Assembly (NCBI GenBank): GCA_903835235.1
Contig: CAILMF010000001.1
Coordinates: forward strand, 186,001 to 250,000
Reading direction: 5' to 3'
From: an uncultured Rhodospirillales bacterium
GTDB lineage: Bacteria > Pseudomonadota > Alphaproteobacteria > Acetobacterales > Acetobacteraceae
DNA length: 64,000 bases
A program made the position numbers and the translations under genes. Shown piece after piece: positions 24,192 to 33,421 of this stretch. The notes under the pieces were generated by a model, which was not told the DNA's origin, made no database searches, and was given only the letters and a program-made list of their open reading frames with translations. Position 1 is the first letter of the stretch; the number at the start of each line of letters is the position of its first letter.

Positions 24192-25328
24192 ATGCCCGAC
24201 CAAACGCCTTCCGCCCCCGCCCTGCATACCCTCGCCCCCGTGGCCCGGCTGACCGCCGAGCTGGTGGCGCTGGACAGCCGCTCCTCTGTTTCCAACCTGG
24301 CCGTGGCCGAACGGATCGAGGCCGCCCTGCCCGGCTTCGACGTGGAACGGGTGGACTACACGGACGCCAATGGCATGGCCAAGCGCTGCCTGGTGGCGCA
24401 TCGCGGCCCGCCCGGCGGCTATGCGCTTTCGGGCCACATGGACACGGTGCCGGATACCGGCTGGCAGACCAACCCCTGGGACCCCCGGGTGGACAGCCAG
24501 GGCGTGATGCACGGCCTGGGCAGCGTGGACATGAAGGGGCCGGTCGCCGCCTGCGTCATGGCGGCGCTCTCGGTCGGCCCCAACGTCCCGGCGACGCTGC
24601 TGATCACCACGGATGAGGAAACCACCAAGGCCGGCGCCCGCGCCGTCGCCGCCAGCGATGCGGCGCGCCGGCTCGGCCTGAAGGGCATCGTGGTGGCGGA
24701 ACCAACGCACCTGACGCCGGTGCGCGGCCATCGCAGCAGCATCAACTTCCTGGCCACCGCCAAGGGGGTTCAGGCGCATTCCTCCACCGGCCAGGGGCTG
24801 AACGCCAACTGGGCGCTGATCCCCTTCCTGGCGGATATGAAGGGTATCTATGAGCAGCTACGGCACGACCCGGCGCTGCACGACCAGGCCTATGCGCCGC
24901 CGTTTTCCGACTTCAACCTGGTGGTGGACAACCACGGCACCGCGGTGAACGTGAACGTCCCGCTGGCCAGCTGCCGCATCAAGTTCCGCTATTCCCGCAG
25001 CCTGGACCCCAAGCCGATTTTGGCCGCGGTACAGGCCGCCGCGGAGCGCCATGGCGTGACCCTGGTGGTGGCGGCCGAAGGCACCCCGCCGGAGCTGCCG
25101 CTGGACCACCCGCTGATCCGGCTGGCCTGCGACCTGACCGGCAAGGCCGCACTGACCGTGCCCTTCGGCACCGATGCCTCGGAGCTGCAGGAGGTTGCCC
25201 CCTGCGTCATCCTCGGCCCCGGCGGGATCGAGACCGCGCATACCCCCTTCGAATGCGTGCCGCTGGACCAGTTGGACCTGGCGGTGGGGCTGTTCCGGCG
25301 CTTCCTGGAACAGGGCGTCGCGGCCTGA
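24192..25328 (+). CDS. M20 family metallohydrolase (ArgE/DapE-type deacylase)
   Basis: The 378-residue enzyme has the metal site SGHMDTVPD (His82, Asp84), SVDMKG (Asp113) and the catalytic TTDEETTKAGA pair. It also has the dimerisation-domain region RGHRSSINFLATAKGVQAHSS and a final ETAHTPFECV that carries the last metal His. It likely removes an N-acyl or N-carbamoyl group from an amino acid. Head-to-head placement with the PLP/M81 operon suggests it feeds the same pathway; a biosynthetic ArgE role is an alternative. Confidence 0.92.
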   Translation: MPDQTPSAPALHTLAPVARLTAELVALDSRSSVSNLAVAERIEAALPGFDVERVDYTDANGMAKRCLVAHRGPPGGYALSGHMDTVPDTGWQTNPWDPRVDSQGVMHGLGSVDMKGPVAACVMAALSVGPNVPATLLITTDEETTKAGARAVAASDAARRLGLKGIVVAEPTHLTPVRGHRSSINFLATAKGVQAHSSTGQGLNANWALIPFLADMKGIYEQLRHDPALHDQAYAPPFSDFNLVVDNHGTAVNVNVPLASCRIKFRYSRSLDPKPILAAVQAAAERHGVTLVVAAEGTPPELPLDHPLIRLACDLTGKAALTVPFGTDASELQEVAPCVILGPGGIETAHTPFECVPLDQLDLAVGLFRRFLEQGVAA

Positions 25329-25412
25329 GGCCCAGGCACCCCGCGTGACGAAACGTAACCAGCGTTGCGATACTTAAAGTTGCCGGCCATGCCCTTGCCG
25401 CATTGGCCGCGT

Positions 25413-25418
25413 TATACT
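25413..25418 (+). promoter_or_regulatory. Possible -10 box before the lipoprotein gene
   Basis: TATACT stands out in GC-rich DNA 38 bp before the start at 25456. No convincing -35 hexamer lies 16-18 bp upstream, so the call is weak. The rest of the 25329-25455 gap shows nothing recognisable. Confidence 0.3.
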
Positions 25419-25455
25419 GCCGTCAATGCCTGTCCTGTGCCTCTCGGGGGATGCC

Positions 25456-26055
25456 ATGCTGAACCGCAAGCTCGCTCTTAGCCTCACCGGCCTGCTGGCT
25501 CTGGGGGCCTGTGCCGTGGCGCCGCCCTCGGCGCCGACGGTGCTTGCCACCCCGCCGGAGGGCAAGGACCTCGTGAAGTTCCAGCAGGAAGACGTGAACT
25601 GCCGCGGCTACGCCATGAACAATTCCGGCGGCACCGCCCAGTCCGGCACCAATGCCGGCGTGGGCAGCGCCGTGGCCGGCACCGCGCTGGGCGCGGCGGC
25701 GGGGGCGCTGCTGGGCTCGGCCGGCGGTGCGGCGGGCGCCGGTGCGGCGGTCGGCGCCGGCATCGGCCTGCTGGCCGGCAGCGCCGTGGGGGCGGACCAG
25801 GCGCGCCAGGCCGGCTACAGCGCGCAGCAGATCTTCGACATGGCCTATTCCCAGTGCATGACCGCTTCGGGCAACAAGATCGAAGGTCCGATCGCCCCGG
25901 CCTATCGCTATGCCGCGCCGGCCTATCCCGCGCCGGTCTATGCGGCGCCCTACCCCTACTACGCCGCCCCCTACCCGTATTACGGCCCCACCGTGGTGGT
26001 CGGGCCGCGCTGGGGTTACGGCTACGGCTATGGTTGGCGCGGCCGCCACTGGTAG
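25456..26055 (+). CDS. Glycine-zipper lipoprotein
   Basis: The 199-residue protein has a lipoprotein signal (MLNRKLALSLTGLLALGAC; the Cys is lipidated). A glycine-zipper region follows at about 65-115 (GSAVAGTALGAAAGALLGSAGG and repeats), of the type found in outer-membrane or osmotically induced lipoproteins. The C-terminal third is repetitive Ala/Pro/Tyr (PAYPAPVYAAPYPYY and similar) and ends with Gly/Tyr/Arg repeats. An upstream in-frame ATG at 25426 is rejected because it would bury the signal; a GGGGG sequence sits before 25456. Likely envelope structural role. Confidence 0.85.
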   Translation: MLNRKLALSLTGLLALGACAVAPPSAPTVLATPPEGKDLVKFQQEDVNCRGYAMNNSGGTAQSGTNAGVGSAVAGTALGAAAGALLGSAGGAAGAGAAVGAGIGLLAGSAVGADQARQAGYSAQQIFDMAYSQCMTASGNKIEGPIAPAYRYAAPAYPAPVYAAPYPYYAAPYPYYGPTVVVGPRWGYGYGYGWRGRHW

Positions 26056-26064
26056 GCGGCGCGC

Positions 26065-27027
26065 CTATTCCAGCTTGAGGCCGAGTTCGGCGATCTTGCG
26101 GGCCCAGAAGGCGCTCTCGGCCTTCACCGCGGCGCCGAACTCAGGCAGCGGCCGGCTCGGCGCCGGCTCCAGCCCTTCCTTTTCCAGCCTGCCGGCAAAG
26201 CCAGGGCTGGCGGCGGCGGTCCTGGCGGCGATGGCCAGCCGCTCCAGCAGCGCCGGCGGCGTGGTGGCCGGCGCGAACACCCCATGCCAGCCGGTGATGA
26301 CGGCGCCGGGCAGCCCCGCCTCGGCCAGCGTCGGCACCTCCGGCAGCGCGGCAATCCGGTGGTCGCCGGTTACCGCAATGGGCCGCAGCCGGCCTTCCCG
26401 GATCAGCGCAATGGCCGGCGGCGGGGAGGAGAAGTTCATCGTCACCCGGCCGGCCACCACGTCCAGCAGCGCCGGGGCGGTGCCCCGATAGGGCACGTGC
26501 TCCATCTCCACCTTCGCCGCTTCGCTGAACAGCACGCCGGCCAGGTGGTTGGCATTGCCGACCCCGCCGGAGGAATAGGTCAGTTCCCCCTTCGGCCGGG
26601 CGCGGATCAGCGCCAGCAGTTCCGCCAAGGTGCGGGCGGGCACCTCGGGATTCACCACCAGCAGGTATTGGTAGGAGGAAGTCTGCGCCACCGGCACCAG
26701 CGCCTCCGCCAGGTCCAGCCGGTCGCCGCGCTGCAGATGCGGGTTGACCACGATGTTGGTGGAGACGGCATAGAGCAGCGTGGTGCCATCCGGCCGCGAC
26801 CGCGCCACCGAGACCGAGCCGACATGCCCCGCGGCGCCGGCGCGATTGTCCACCACCACGGTCTGGCCCAGCGCCTGGGCCAGGGCGATGCCGAATTCAC
26901 GGCCGGAGATGTCGGTGCCACCCCCAGCGGCATAGGGCACCACCAGCGTCAGCGGCCGCGCCGACTGGGCGCGCAAGGGCAGCGGGGCGGCAGCGGCGGC
27001 CAGCAGCAGGCGGCGGGGCAGGGTCAT
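26065..27027 (-). CDS. Bug/TctC family periplasmic binding protein
   Basis: The 320-residue protein has a signal sequence (MTLPRRLLLAAAAAPLPLRAQ) and the family core RPLTLVVPYAAGGGTDISGREF, QTVVVDNRAGAAGHVGS, and VEMEHVPYRGTAPALLDVV. Its C-terminus EFGAAVKAESAFWARKIAELG is typical. It ends 10 bp from the convergent lipoprotein gene. No permease genes accompany it. Confidence 0.93.
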   Translation of the reverse strand: MTLPRRLLLAAAAAPLPLRAQSARPLTLVVPYAAGGGTDISGREFGIALAQALGQTVVVDNRAGAAGHVGSVSVARSRPDGTTLLYAVSTNIVVNPHLQRGDRLDLAEALVPVAQTSSYQYLLVVNPEVPARTLAELLALIRARPKGELTYSSGGVGNANHLAGVLFSEAAKVEMEHVPYRGTAPALLDVVAGRVTMNFSSPPPAIALIREGRLRPIAVTGDHRIAALPEVPTLAEAGLPGAVITGWHGVFAPATTPPALLERLAIAARTAAASPGFAGRLEKEGLEPAPSRPLPEFGAAVKAESAFWARKIAELGLKLE

Positions 27028-27182
27028 CGCAGGTCTCCCAATCGTGCGCCGCGTAATCCTTGGTTTGCGCCGCCGCAAGGCGCCATGGTGCCGGCCATGC
27101 GACAGGCAGGGGCAGCAGGCCAAGGCTCACCCCCGGCTTCGGCCGCCACCGCGGGCTGCACCGCCAGGAAGGAACCGAGGCC

Positions 27183-27497
27183 ATGAGGATATTCTCGTCG
27201 CTGCTGCTGCTGGCCCTGGCCGCCCTGCCCGCGGCGGCGCAGACCCAGACACAGGCCCTGGCCCAGGGCCGCGCGGTGGCGGAGGCCTGGTGCGCCAATT
27301 GCCATGTGGTCGGCAGCGGCAGCCGCACCGGCAGCGATGCCGCGCCCAGCTTCGCCAGCATCGCCCAGCACCGGCCCAACGCGTCGGCGCTGCGCATCTG
27401 GCTGAGCCAGCGCCACAAGGATGTGATGCCGAACTACGCGCTGTCGCGCGATGAGGTCGACACCGTCGTGGCCTATATCCTCAGCCTTCGGCAATGA
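27183..27497 (+). CDS. Small class I cytochrome c
   Basis: The 104-residue periplasmic cytochrome has a Sec signal (MRIFSSLLLLALAALPAAAQ). Haem is attached at CANCH (Cys37, Cys40, His41) and the likely axial ligand is Met82 in HKDVMPNYAL. The partner is unknown. Its 3' end overlaps the convergent hydrolase gene by 17 bp. Confidence 0.92.
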   Translation: MRIFSSLLLLALAALPAAAQTQTQALAQGRAVAEAWCANCHVVGSGSRTGSDAAPSFASIAQHRPNASALRIWLSQRHKDVMPNYALSRDEVDTVVAYILSLRQ

Positions 27498-28170
27498 TCC
27501 GCGCGAGCGCGGCGGGCTCGGTCAGCATCGGGTAGTGGCCGGTATCCAGCTCATGCCAGCGGGCACCCAGCGTCTGCGCCGCGCGTTCCTGGTGCGCCTT
27601 GGGCGGGTTGGCGCTGCGCCGGCACCACAGCACGCTGGCGTTCCACTTCTGCTGCCAGAAGCTGGGCAGCCGCACCGCCGCTTCCATCGCGGCAATGGGG
27701 TGCTGGGTGTAGCGCTCCAGCGCAAAGGCCTTCAGCGCCGGCGGGAAGTCGGCGAAGAGCCGGCCCTCGGCATCCTCCCGCGTCGGGCCTGATGTCAGCG
27801 CGCTGTTCACCTTGGTCGGGCGGTTGACGATCTCGTCCAGCCGCTCGCCATCCATCAGCGCCAGGGCATCGGCGAAGACCACGCGGCCGATCCGGTCGCG
27901 GGCGCGTTCCGCCACCGCGCACAGCACCATGCCACCCGTAGAAGTGCCGGCCAGCACCACGTCCTTCAGGTCGTAGAAGTGCATCATGGCCGCCACTTCC
28001 TCGGCCTGGCTTTCGGTGGTGATGCCGGGGCGCAGGTACATGGCGCGCTCGGCGCAGCCATCCAGCGTGGGGGTGAAGACCAGGTGGCCCTGGGCGCGCA
28101 GCTCGGCGGCCACCAGGTTCCAGATCCAGCCACCCTGATAGGCGCCGTGCAGCAGGACAATGATGCTCAT
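27481..28170 (-). CDS. Alpha/beta hydrolase
   Basis: The 229-residue protein begins MSIIVLLHGAYQGGWIW (oxyanion region). Nucleophile Ser lies in LAGTSTGGMVL, an acid residue probably in VLWCRRSANPP or the preceding strand, and His in DTGHYPMLTEP. It resembles the plant-esterase-like group that includes salicylate-type and pyrethroid hydrolases. The substrate is unknown. It lies downstream of, and in the same orientation as, an SDR gene, 79 bp away. Confidence 0.88.
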   Translation of the reverse strand: MSIIVLLHGAYQGGWIWNLVAAELRAQGHLVFTPTLDGCAERAMYLRPGITTESQAEEVAAMMHFYDLKDVVLAGTSTGGMVLCAVAERARDRIGRVVFADALALMDGERLDEIVNRPTKVNSALTSGPTREDAEGRLFADFPPALKAFALERYTQHPIAAMEAAVRLPSFWQQKWNASVLWCRRSANPPKAHQERAAQTLGARWHELDTGHYPMLTEPAALARIIAEG

Positions 28171-28249
28171 GGGTGGTTTCCTCTCCTTCGGTCTTCGTTG
28201 CCGCCAGCATGCCCGGCCAGGCGAGCCCCGGCAACGCGGCGCCGCAGGG

Positions 28250-28918
28250 TCAGAACTTCTCCACCCAGGGGCGCACCTCGATCTCCCAGCTCCAGGAGGA
28301 TTTCGGCTGGTTGATCAGGTGCAGCGTGCTCTCGGCAATCGCATCGGGGTCCAGCAGCGTGGCATCGCCGCTCTCCGGCCGGCGGCTGCTGCGGATGCCG
28401 CCATCGATGACGATATGGGCGATGTGGACACCCTTGGGATGCAGCTCCCGCGCCATGGACTGGGCCATGCCGCGCAGCGCGAACTTGGCCATGGCGAAGG
28501 GCGCCGACTGCGGATAGCCCTTGACCCCCGCGCTGGCGCCGGTCAGCACGATGGTGCCGGCGCCCTTCGGCACCATGCGCTTGGCCGCCTGCTGGGCGCA
28601 GAGGAAGGCGCCGAAGGCGGTAACCTGCAAGGTCTTCTGCACCTCGTCCGGGTCCAGCTCGGCGAAGGCGCCACGAATGCGGTAGCTGGGGTTGCACACC
28701 ACCACGTCGCTGTCCGGCACAGCGGCGAACAGGGCTTCCACCTCGGCGCGCTGGGTCACGTCGCAGGCGTGCAGGCTGGCGCCGGTCTCGGCCGCCAGCG
28801 CCGCCAGCTTGGCCGTGTTGCGCGCGGCCAAGGCAACGGAATAGCCGTTGCGGGTCAGCAGCCGGGCGAGCGAGGCGGAAAACCCCTCGCCGGCGCCGAT
28901 GATGAGTGCGTTGGGCAT
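28250..28918 (-). CDS. SDR-fold protein with altered catalytic residues
   Basis: The 222-residue protein has the Rossmann motif IIGAGEGFSASLA and the SDR helical layout, but the tetrad is changed. Ser129 is present in LTGASAGVKG and Lys145 in PFAMAKFALRG, while the catalytic Tyr is Phe141 and the usual Asn position reads Thr in LQVTAFGAF. It may have lost classical dehydrogenase activity or use another proton donor. The C-terminal HIVIDGGI strand is typical of short SDR proteins of this branch. Confidence 0.87.
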   Translation of the reverse strand: MPNALIIGAGEGFSASLARLLTRNGYSVALAARNTAKLAALAAETGASLHACDVTQRAEVEALFAAVPDSDVVVCNPSYRIRGAFAELDPDEVQKTLQVTAFGAFLCAQQAAKRMVPKGAGTIVLTGASAGVKGYPQSAPFAMAKFALRGMAQSMARELHPKGVHIAHIVIDGGIRSSRRPESGDATLLDPDAIAESTLHLINQPKSSWSWEIEVRPWVEKF

Positions 28919-29051
28919 GGACCTCTCCCTTTCCAGCCATCCTGCGCCGGGTGGCCGGCGGAGGGAAGCGGCGGCGCTTGTCGCCCCGGCGCCCCCCGGC
29001 TAGAGCAATCGCCGCAGCCTGACGCAGTTGCCTGGTCCCGGGGGAAAGCCG

Positions 29052-29489
29052 ATGTCCGACTTCGTATATTTCGAGGACCTGACGGTTGGCCAGAAGGCCA
29101 GCTTCGGCAAGACCATAACGGAAGCCGATATCGTGCTGTTCGCCGCCGTCACCGGGGACACCAACCCGATGCATCTGAACGCGGAATACGCCAAGGACAC
29201 CATCTTCAAGGAACGCATCGCCCACGGCATGCTGGCGGCCGGGCTGATCACCAAGGTGCTGGGCACCCAGCTGCCGGGCCCCGGCACCATCTACCTGTCG
29301 CAGACGCTGAAGTTCCGCGCCCCGGTCCGCATTGGGGAGACGGTGACGGCCACGGTGGAAGTGATGGAACTGCACCCCGAGAAGCGCCGCGCCACGCTCA
29401 GCACCATCTGCACCGTCGCGGGGAAATCCGTGCTGGATGGCGAGGCCATCGTCTCGGTCCCCAGCCGCGCCAGCAAGCCCAGCGCATGA
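29052..29489 (+). CDS. MaoC-family (R)-specific enoyl-CoA hydratase-like
   Basis: The 145-residue hot-dog-fold protein has the hydratase-2 motif: Asp36 and His41 in TGDTNPMHLN, and IAHGML at about 56-61. Size and motif match PhaJ-type enzymes that hydrate trans-2-enoyl-CoA to (R)-3-hydroxyacyl-CoA, linking fatty-acid oxidation to polyhydroxyalkanoate synthesis. The start at 29052 follows GGGGGAAAG. It overlaps ribF by ATGA, an arrangement with no obvious functional link. Confidence 0.92.
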   Translation: MSDFVYFEDLTVGQKASFGKTITEADIVLFAAVTGDTNPMHLNAEYAKDTIFKERIAHGMLAAGLITKVLGTQLPGPGTIYLSQTLKFRAPVRIGETVTATVEVMELHPEKRRATLSTICTVAGKSVLDGEAIVSVPSRASKPSA

Positions 29490-30445
29490 GCCAGCCCGTC
29501 ATCATCCGCGACTGGCGCCAGGTGCCGGACGCGCTGCGGGGCTGCACCCTGGCGCTGGGCAACATGGACGGCGTTCACCTGGGCCACCTGGCGGTGCTGC
29601 GCGCCGCCCACGCCGCCCGGCCGGAACTGCCGCTGGCCGCCCTGACCTTCGAGCCACATCCGCGCGAATACTTCCGGCCGGAAGACCCACCGTTCCGGCT
29701 GACCCCGCTGCCGGCCAAGGCTGCCGCGCTGGCCGCCGCCGGGGCGCGGGTGGTCTTTGCACTCAGCTTCGATGCCGCCCTGGCGAATATGCCGGCCGAG
29801 GCCTTCGTCGAGGAGATCCTGCACCAGGCTCTGGGCGCCCGGCACCTGGCCTGCGGCGCCGACTTCGCCTTTGGCCACCGCCGCGGCGGCGACGCCACGG
29901 TGCTGGGTCGCCTGGCGGAGGCGCGCGGCATCGGCCTGACCGTGGTGCCGCCGGTGACGGACGCGCAGGGGCCGATCAGCAGCACCCGCATCCGCAGGCT
30001 GCTGCAGGATGGCTACCCCGAGCGCGCCACCGAAAAGCTGGGCCGCCCCTGGGAAATCCGTGGGCCGGTGGTGCATGGCGACAAGCTGGGCCGGGTGCTG
30101 GGCTGGCCCACCGCCAATATCTGGCTGGGCGGCCACCTGGAGCCGGCGCGCGGGGTCTATGCCACCACGGTGCTGCTGGCGGATGGGCGAGAATTGAAGG
30201 CGGTGAGCAATATCGGCCGCCGGCCGACCCTGGGCGGCGACCCGCAGACCCGGCTGGAAACCTTCATCTTCGACTTCTCGGGCGACCTCTACGGCCAGGA
30301 AATCGGCGTGCGGCTGCGCCATTTCCTGCGCGAGGACCGCAAGTTCGACGGGCTGGAGCCGCTGAAGCTGGCGATTGCCGAGGATGAGCGGCAGGCCCGG
30401 GAGATACTGGCTTCGCTTGACCTGGGGCCGGCTGACCCCCGATAA
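29486..30445 (+). CDS. ribF: Bifunctional riboflavin kinase / FAD synthetase
   Basis: The 319-residue protein makes FMN and FAD. The N-terminal adenylyltransferase domain has LGNMDGVHLGHLAVL and ISSTRIRRLLQDG. The C-terminal kinase domain has GPVVHGDKLGRVLGWPTANI, the Pro-Thr-Ala-Asn motif that binds substrate, and LETFIFDFSGDLYG. The start overlaps the MaoC stop as ATGA. The genes after it, ileS and lspA, form the usual ribF-ileS-lspA cluster. Confidence 0.95.
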   Translation: MSQPVIIRDWRQVPDALRGCTLALGNMDGVHLGHLAVLRAAHAARPELPLAALTFEPHPREYFRPEDPPFRLTPLPAKAAALAAAGARVVFALSFDAALANMPAEAFVEEILHQALGARHLACGADFAFGHRRGGDATVLGRLAEARGIGLTVVPPVTDAQGPISSTRIRRLLQDGYPERATEKLGRPWEIRGPVVHGDKLGRVLGWPTANIWLGGHLEPARGVYATTVLLADGRELKAVSNIGRRPTLGGDPQTRLETFIFDFSGDLYGQEIGVRLRHFLREDRKFDGLEPLKLAIAEDERQAREILASLDLGPADPR

Positions 30446-30484
30446 CCCCGCGATGAACCGGTGGCCCATAGCTCGAATTCCAGG

Positions 30485-30508
30485 CCCGGTCCCTCTCTAG
30501 GGGCCGGG
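30485..30508 (+). other. Hairpin in the ribF-ileS gap
   Basis: CCCGGTCCCT and AGGGGCCGGG form a 10-bp stem with one G-U pair and a CTCT loop, 55 bp before ileS. Only three Ts follow, so it may be a weak terminator or leader hairpin. No T-box specifier structure was recognised. Confidence 0.35.
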
Positions 30509-30562
30509 GATTTCTGTGAGTCTGCCACCCGATGACGGCCGCGCGCGGCCTGGAACGCACCC

Positions 30563-33421
30563 ATGACCGACGAACTGGCAAAAACCCGCGACTATCGCGG
30601 CACCGTCTTCCTGCCCAATACGCCCTTCCCGATGCGCGGCGACCTGCCGAAGCGCGAACCCGCCACGCTGGCGCGCTGGCAGGCCATGGACCTGTGGGGC
30701 AAGCTGCGCGCCAAGTCCGCCGGCCGCGAGAAGTTCGTGCTGCATGACGGCCCGCCCTACGCCAATGGCCCGCTGCACATCGGCCACGCGCTGAACAAGA
30801 TTTTGAAGGACGTCATCAACCGCGCGGCACAGATGAGCGGCCGCGATGCCAACTACGTGCCGGGCTGGGACTGCCACGGCCTGCCGATCGAGTGGAAGGT
30901 CGAGGAGGAGTACCGCAACCCCAAGGGCAAGTACCAGGGCGGGATGAAGAAGGACGACGTCCCGGTGCTGGACTTTCGCGCGGAATGCCGGAACTACGCC
31001 GCCCATTGGCTGGGGGTGCAGAGCGAGGAGTTCATCCGCCTCGGCATCGGTGGCGACTGGGCCAGGCGCTACGCCACGATGGATTTTTCCAGCGAGGCAG
31101 TGATCGTCGAGGAGATCGGTCGCTTCCTGATGAACGGGTCACTGTATCGCGGCCTGCGCCCGGTGATGTGGAGCCCGGTGGAGAAGACCGCGCTGGCGGA
31201 TGCCGAGATCGAGTATCACGACCATGTTTCGCCGACGCTGTGGGCGCGGTTTCCACTGAAGCAAGCCGGCGCCGCGGACCTGGTCGGTGCCAGCGTGGTG
31301 ATCTGGACCACCACACCCTGGACCATCCCAGGCAACCGTGCCGTGGCCTATGGCGCAGAGATCGACTACGCGCTGGTGCATGTGGTGGAAGTGGCCGAGG
31401 GCAGCTTCCTCAAGCCCGGCGAGAACCTTCTGGTGGCGCTGCCGCTGCTGCCGCAGTTCGAGAAGGATGCCGGGCTGGCGGCGCATACCCTCAAGCGCGT
31501 GCTGAAGGGCGCCGAGTTGGACGGCGCCGTGGCGGCGCATCCGCTGGCGGCGTGGAACCCGGGCTATGGCTTCGCCGTGCCGCTGCTGGCCGGGGACTTC
31601 GTGACGACCGAGGCCGGCACCGGCTTCGTCCACATCGCGCCGGGCCATGGCGAGGACGACTTCAACCTGGTCCGCAGCGTCAACGCCGGCCGGCCGATGG
31701 CCGAGCGCATCGCCATCCCCGAGACGGTCAACGACGACGGCACCTTCAATCCGCTGGGCGCGCCGGGCTTCGAGGGCCTGCATGTGTTCAAGGCGCATGA
31801 CGCGGTCTATGCCGCCTGCGACAGCGTCGGCACGCTGGTGGCGAAGAGCAAGCTGACCCACAGCTACCCGCATAGCTGGCGCAGCAAGAAGCCGGTGATC
31901 TTCCGCGCCACGCCGCAGTGGTTCATCGCCATGGATGACGACAACCGCATCCGCGAAAAGGCGCTGGACGCGCTGGCAAAAACGCATTTCGTGCCGGACC
32001 AGGGGCGCAACCGCATCGGCAGCATGGTGGCGGCGCGGCCGGACTGGTGCATCAGCCGGCAGCGCGCCTGGGGCGTGCCGATCGCGGTCTTCGTCGACAA
32101 GCGCAGCGGCGAGGTGCTGCGCGACCCCGCGGTCATGCAGGGCATCGTGGATGCCTTCCGCACCGAGGGCGCCGATGCCTGGTATCTGCCCGGCGCGGCG
32201 CAGCGCTTCCTCAACCCCGTCGTCGGGGCGGAGCCGCGTGACCCCGCGCATTACGAGCAGGTGATGGACATCGTCGACGTGTGGTTCGAGTCAGGCTCGA
32301 CCCACGCCTTCACGCTGACCAAGGAGCGCGGCCTGCCCTTCCCGGCCGATCTTTACCTGGAAGGGTCGGACCAGCATCGCGGCTGGTTCCATTCCTCGCT
32401 GCTGGAAAGCATTGGCACCCGCGGTGTGCCGCCCTTCAAGGCCATTCTCACCCACGGCTTCGTGCAGGATGAGAAGGGGCGGAAGATGTCGAAGTCGCTC
32501 GGCAACGTCACGGCACCGCAGGAGGTGATGAAGGAGTACGGCGCCGATATCCTGCGGCTTTGGGTGATGAACGCCGATACCTCGGACGATTTGCGGATCG
32601 GCAAGGAAATCCTGAAGCAGCAGGCGGAGCTGTATCGCCGGCTGCGCAACACGCTGCGCTGGCTGTTGGGTGGCTTGGAAGGCTTTTCGGAAGCCGAGCG
32701 CGTGGCACATGACGAGCTGCCGGAGCTGGAGCGCTGGGTGCTGCATCGGCTCAGCGAGCTGGACGTGAAGCTGCGCCAGGCCGCGACCGATTACGACTGG
32801 AGTGGCGTGTACCCCGAACTCCACAACTTCTGCGCCGCGGACCTTTCGGCGTTCTACTTCGACATCCGCAAGGACGCGCTGTACTGCGACGCGCCGGACA
32901 GCCTGCGCCGCCGCGCCACGCGTACGGTGTTGGACGCGCTGCATCGGTGCCTGACGACGTGGTTGGCGCCGGTGCTGGTCTTCACCGCCGAAGAAGCCTG
33001 GCAGGCGCGCTTCCCGGACGAGGCCGACAGCGTACATCTGCAGGACTGGCCGGTGGTGCCGGGCGACTGGCGGGACGAAGCGCTGGCGGAGAAGTGGGCG
33101 AAGGTGCGCTCGTACCGCCGCATCCTTACAGGGGACATGGAAGACCTCCGAAAGGCCGGCACCATCGGCTCGTCGCTACAGGCCAAAATGGACATTACCT
33201 TTTCTCCCGACGATGAAGCCAACGTGCTGTCGGCTGAGGAATGGGCCGAGGTGCTGATCGCGTCGCAAGTGACATTGCTTGGCGGCATGCAGACGTCAAA
33301 CCAACCAAGCGTCGCCCCCGGCACCAAGTGCGACCGCTGCTGGCGCGTGCTGCCGGAAGTCGGCGCCTCCGCCGCCCACCCCACGCTGTGCCGCCGCTGC
33401 GAAGCCGTGGTGGCCAGCTGA
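30563..33421 (+). CDS. ileS: Isoleucyl-tRNA synthetase
   Basis: The 952-residue class I synthetase has HIGH at 72-75 (GPLHIGHALNK) and KMSKS at 641-645. The editing domain region WTTTPWTIPGNRA lies at about 250, and the C-terminal zinc site is CDRCWRVL (Cys923, Cys926) plus CRRCEAVV. The full-length ends are intact. Its TGA stop overlaps the lspA ATG by one base, so the two are translationally coupled. Confidence 0.97.
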   Translation: MTDELAKTRDYRGTVFLPNTPFPMRGDLPKREPATLARWQAMDLWGKLRAKSAGREKFVLHDGPPYANGPLHIGHALNKILKDVINRAAQMSGRDANYVPGWDCHGLPIEWKVEEEYRNPKGKYQGGMKKDDVPVLDFRAECRNYAAHWLGVQSEEFIRLGIGGDWARRYATMDFSSEAVIVEEIGRFLMNGSLYRGLRPVMWSPVEKTALADAEIEYHDHVSPTLWARFPLKQAGAADLVGASVVIWTTTPWTIPGNRAVAYGAEIDYALVHVVEVAEGSFLKPGENLLVALPLLPQFEKDAGLAAHTLKRVLKGAELDGAVAAHPLAAWNPGYGFAVPLLAGDFVTTEAGTGFVHIAPGHGEDDFNLVRSVNAGRPMAERIAIPETVNDDGTFNPLGAPGFEGLHVFKAHDAVYAACDSVGTLVAKSKLTHSYPHSWRSKKPVIFRATPQWFIAMDDDNRIREKALDALAKTHFVPDQGRNRIGSMVAARPDWCISRQRAWGVPIAVFVDKRSGEVLRDPAVMQGIVDAFRTEGADAWYLPGAAQRFLNPVVGAEPRDPAHYEQVMDIVDVWFESGSTHAFTLTKERGLPFPADLYLEGSDQHRGWFHSSLLESIGTRGVPPFKAILTHGFVQDEKGRKMSKSLGNVTAPQEVMKEYGADILRLWVMNADTSDDLRIGKEILKQQAELYRRLRNTLRWLLGGLEGFSEAERVAHDELPELERWVLHRLSELDVKLRQAATDYDWSGVYPELHNFCAADLSAFYFDIRKDALYCDAPDSLRRRATRTVLDALHRCLTTWLAPVLVFTAEEAWQARFPDEADSVHLQDWPVVPGDWRDEALAEKWAKVRSYRRILTGDMEDLRKAGTIGSSLQAKMDITFSPDDEANVLSAEEWAEVLIASQVTLLGGMQTSNQPSVAPGTKCDRCWRVLPEVGASAAHPTLCRRCEAVVAS

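Noticed and set aside
28995-29030. A further unit B copy beginning TAGAGCAAT
   Set aside because: It shares only the first bases with the 18.5-kb copy and has neither the GGAATC loop nor the ATCCGTT stem.
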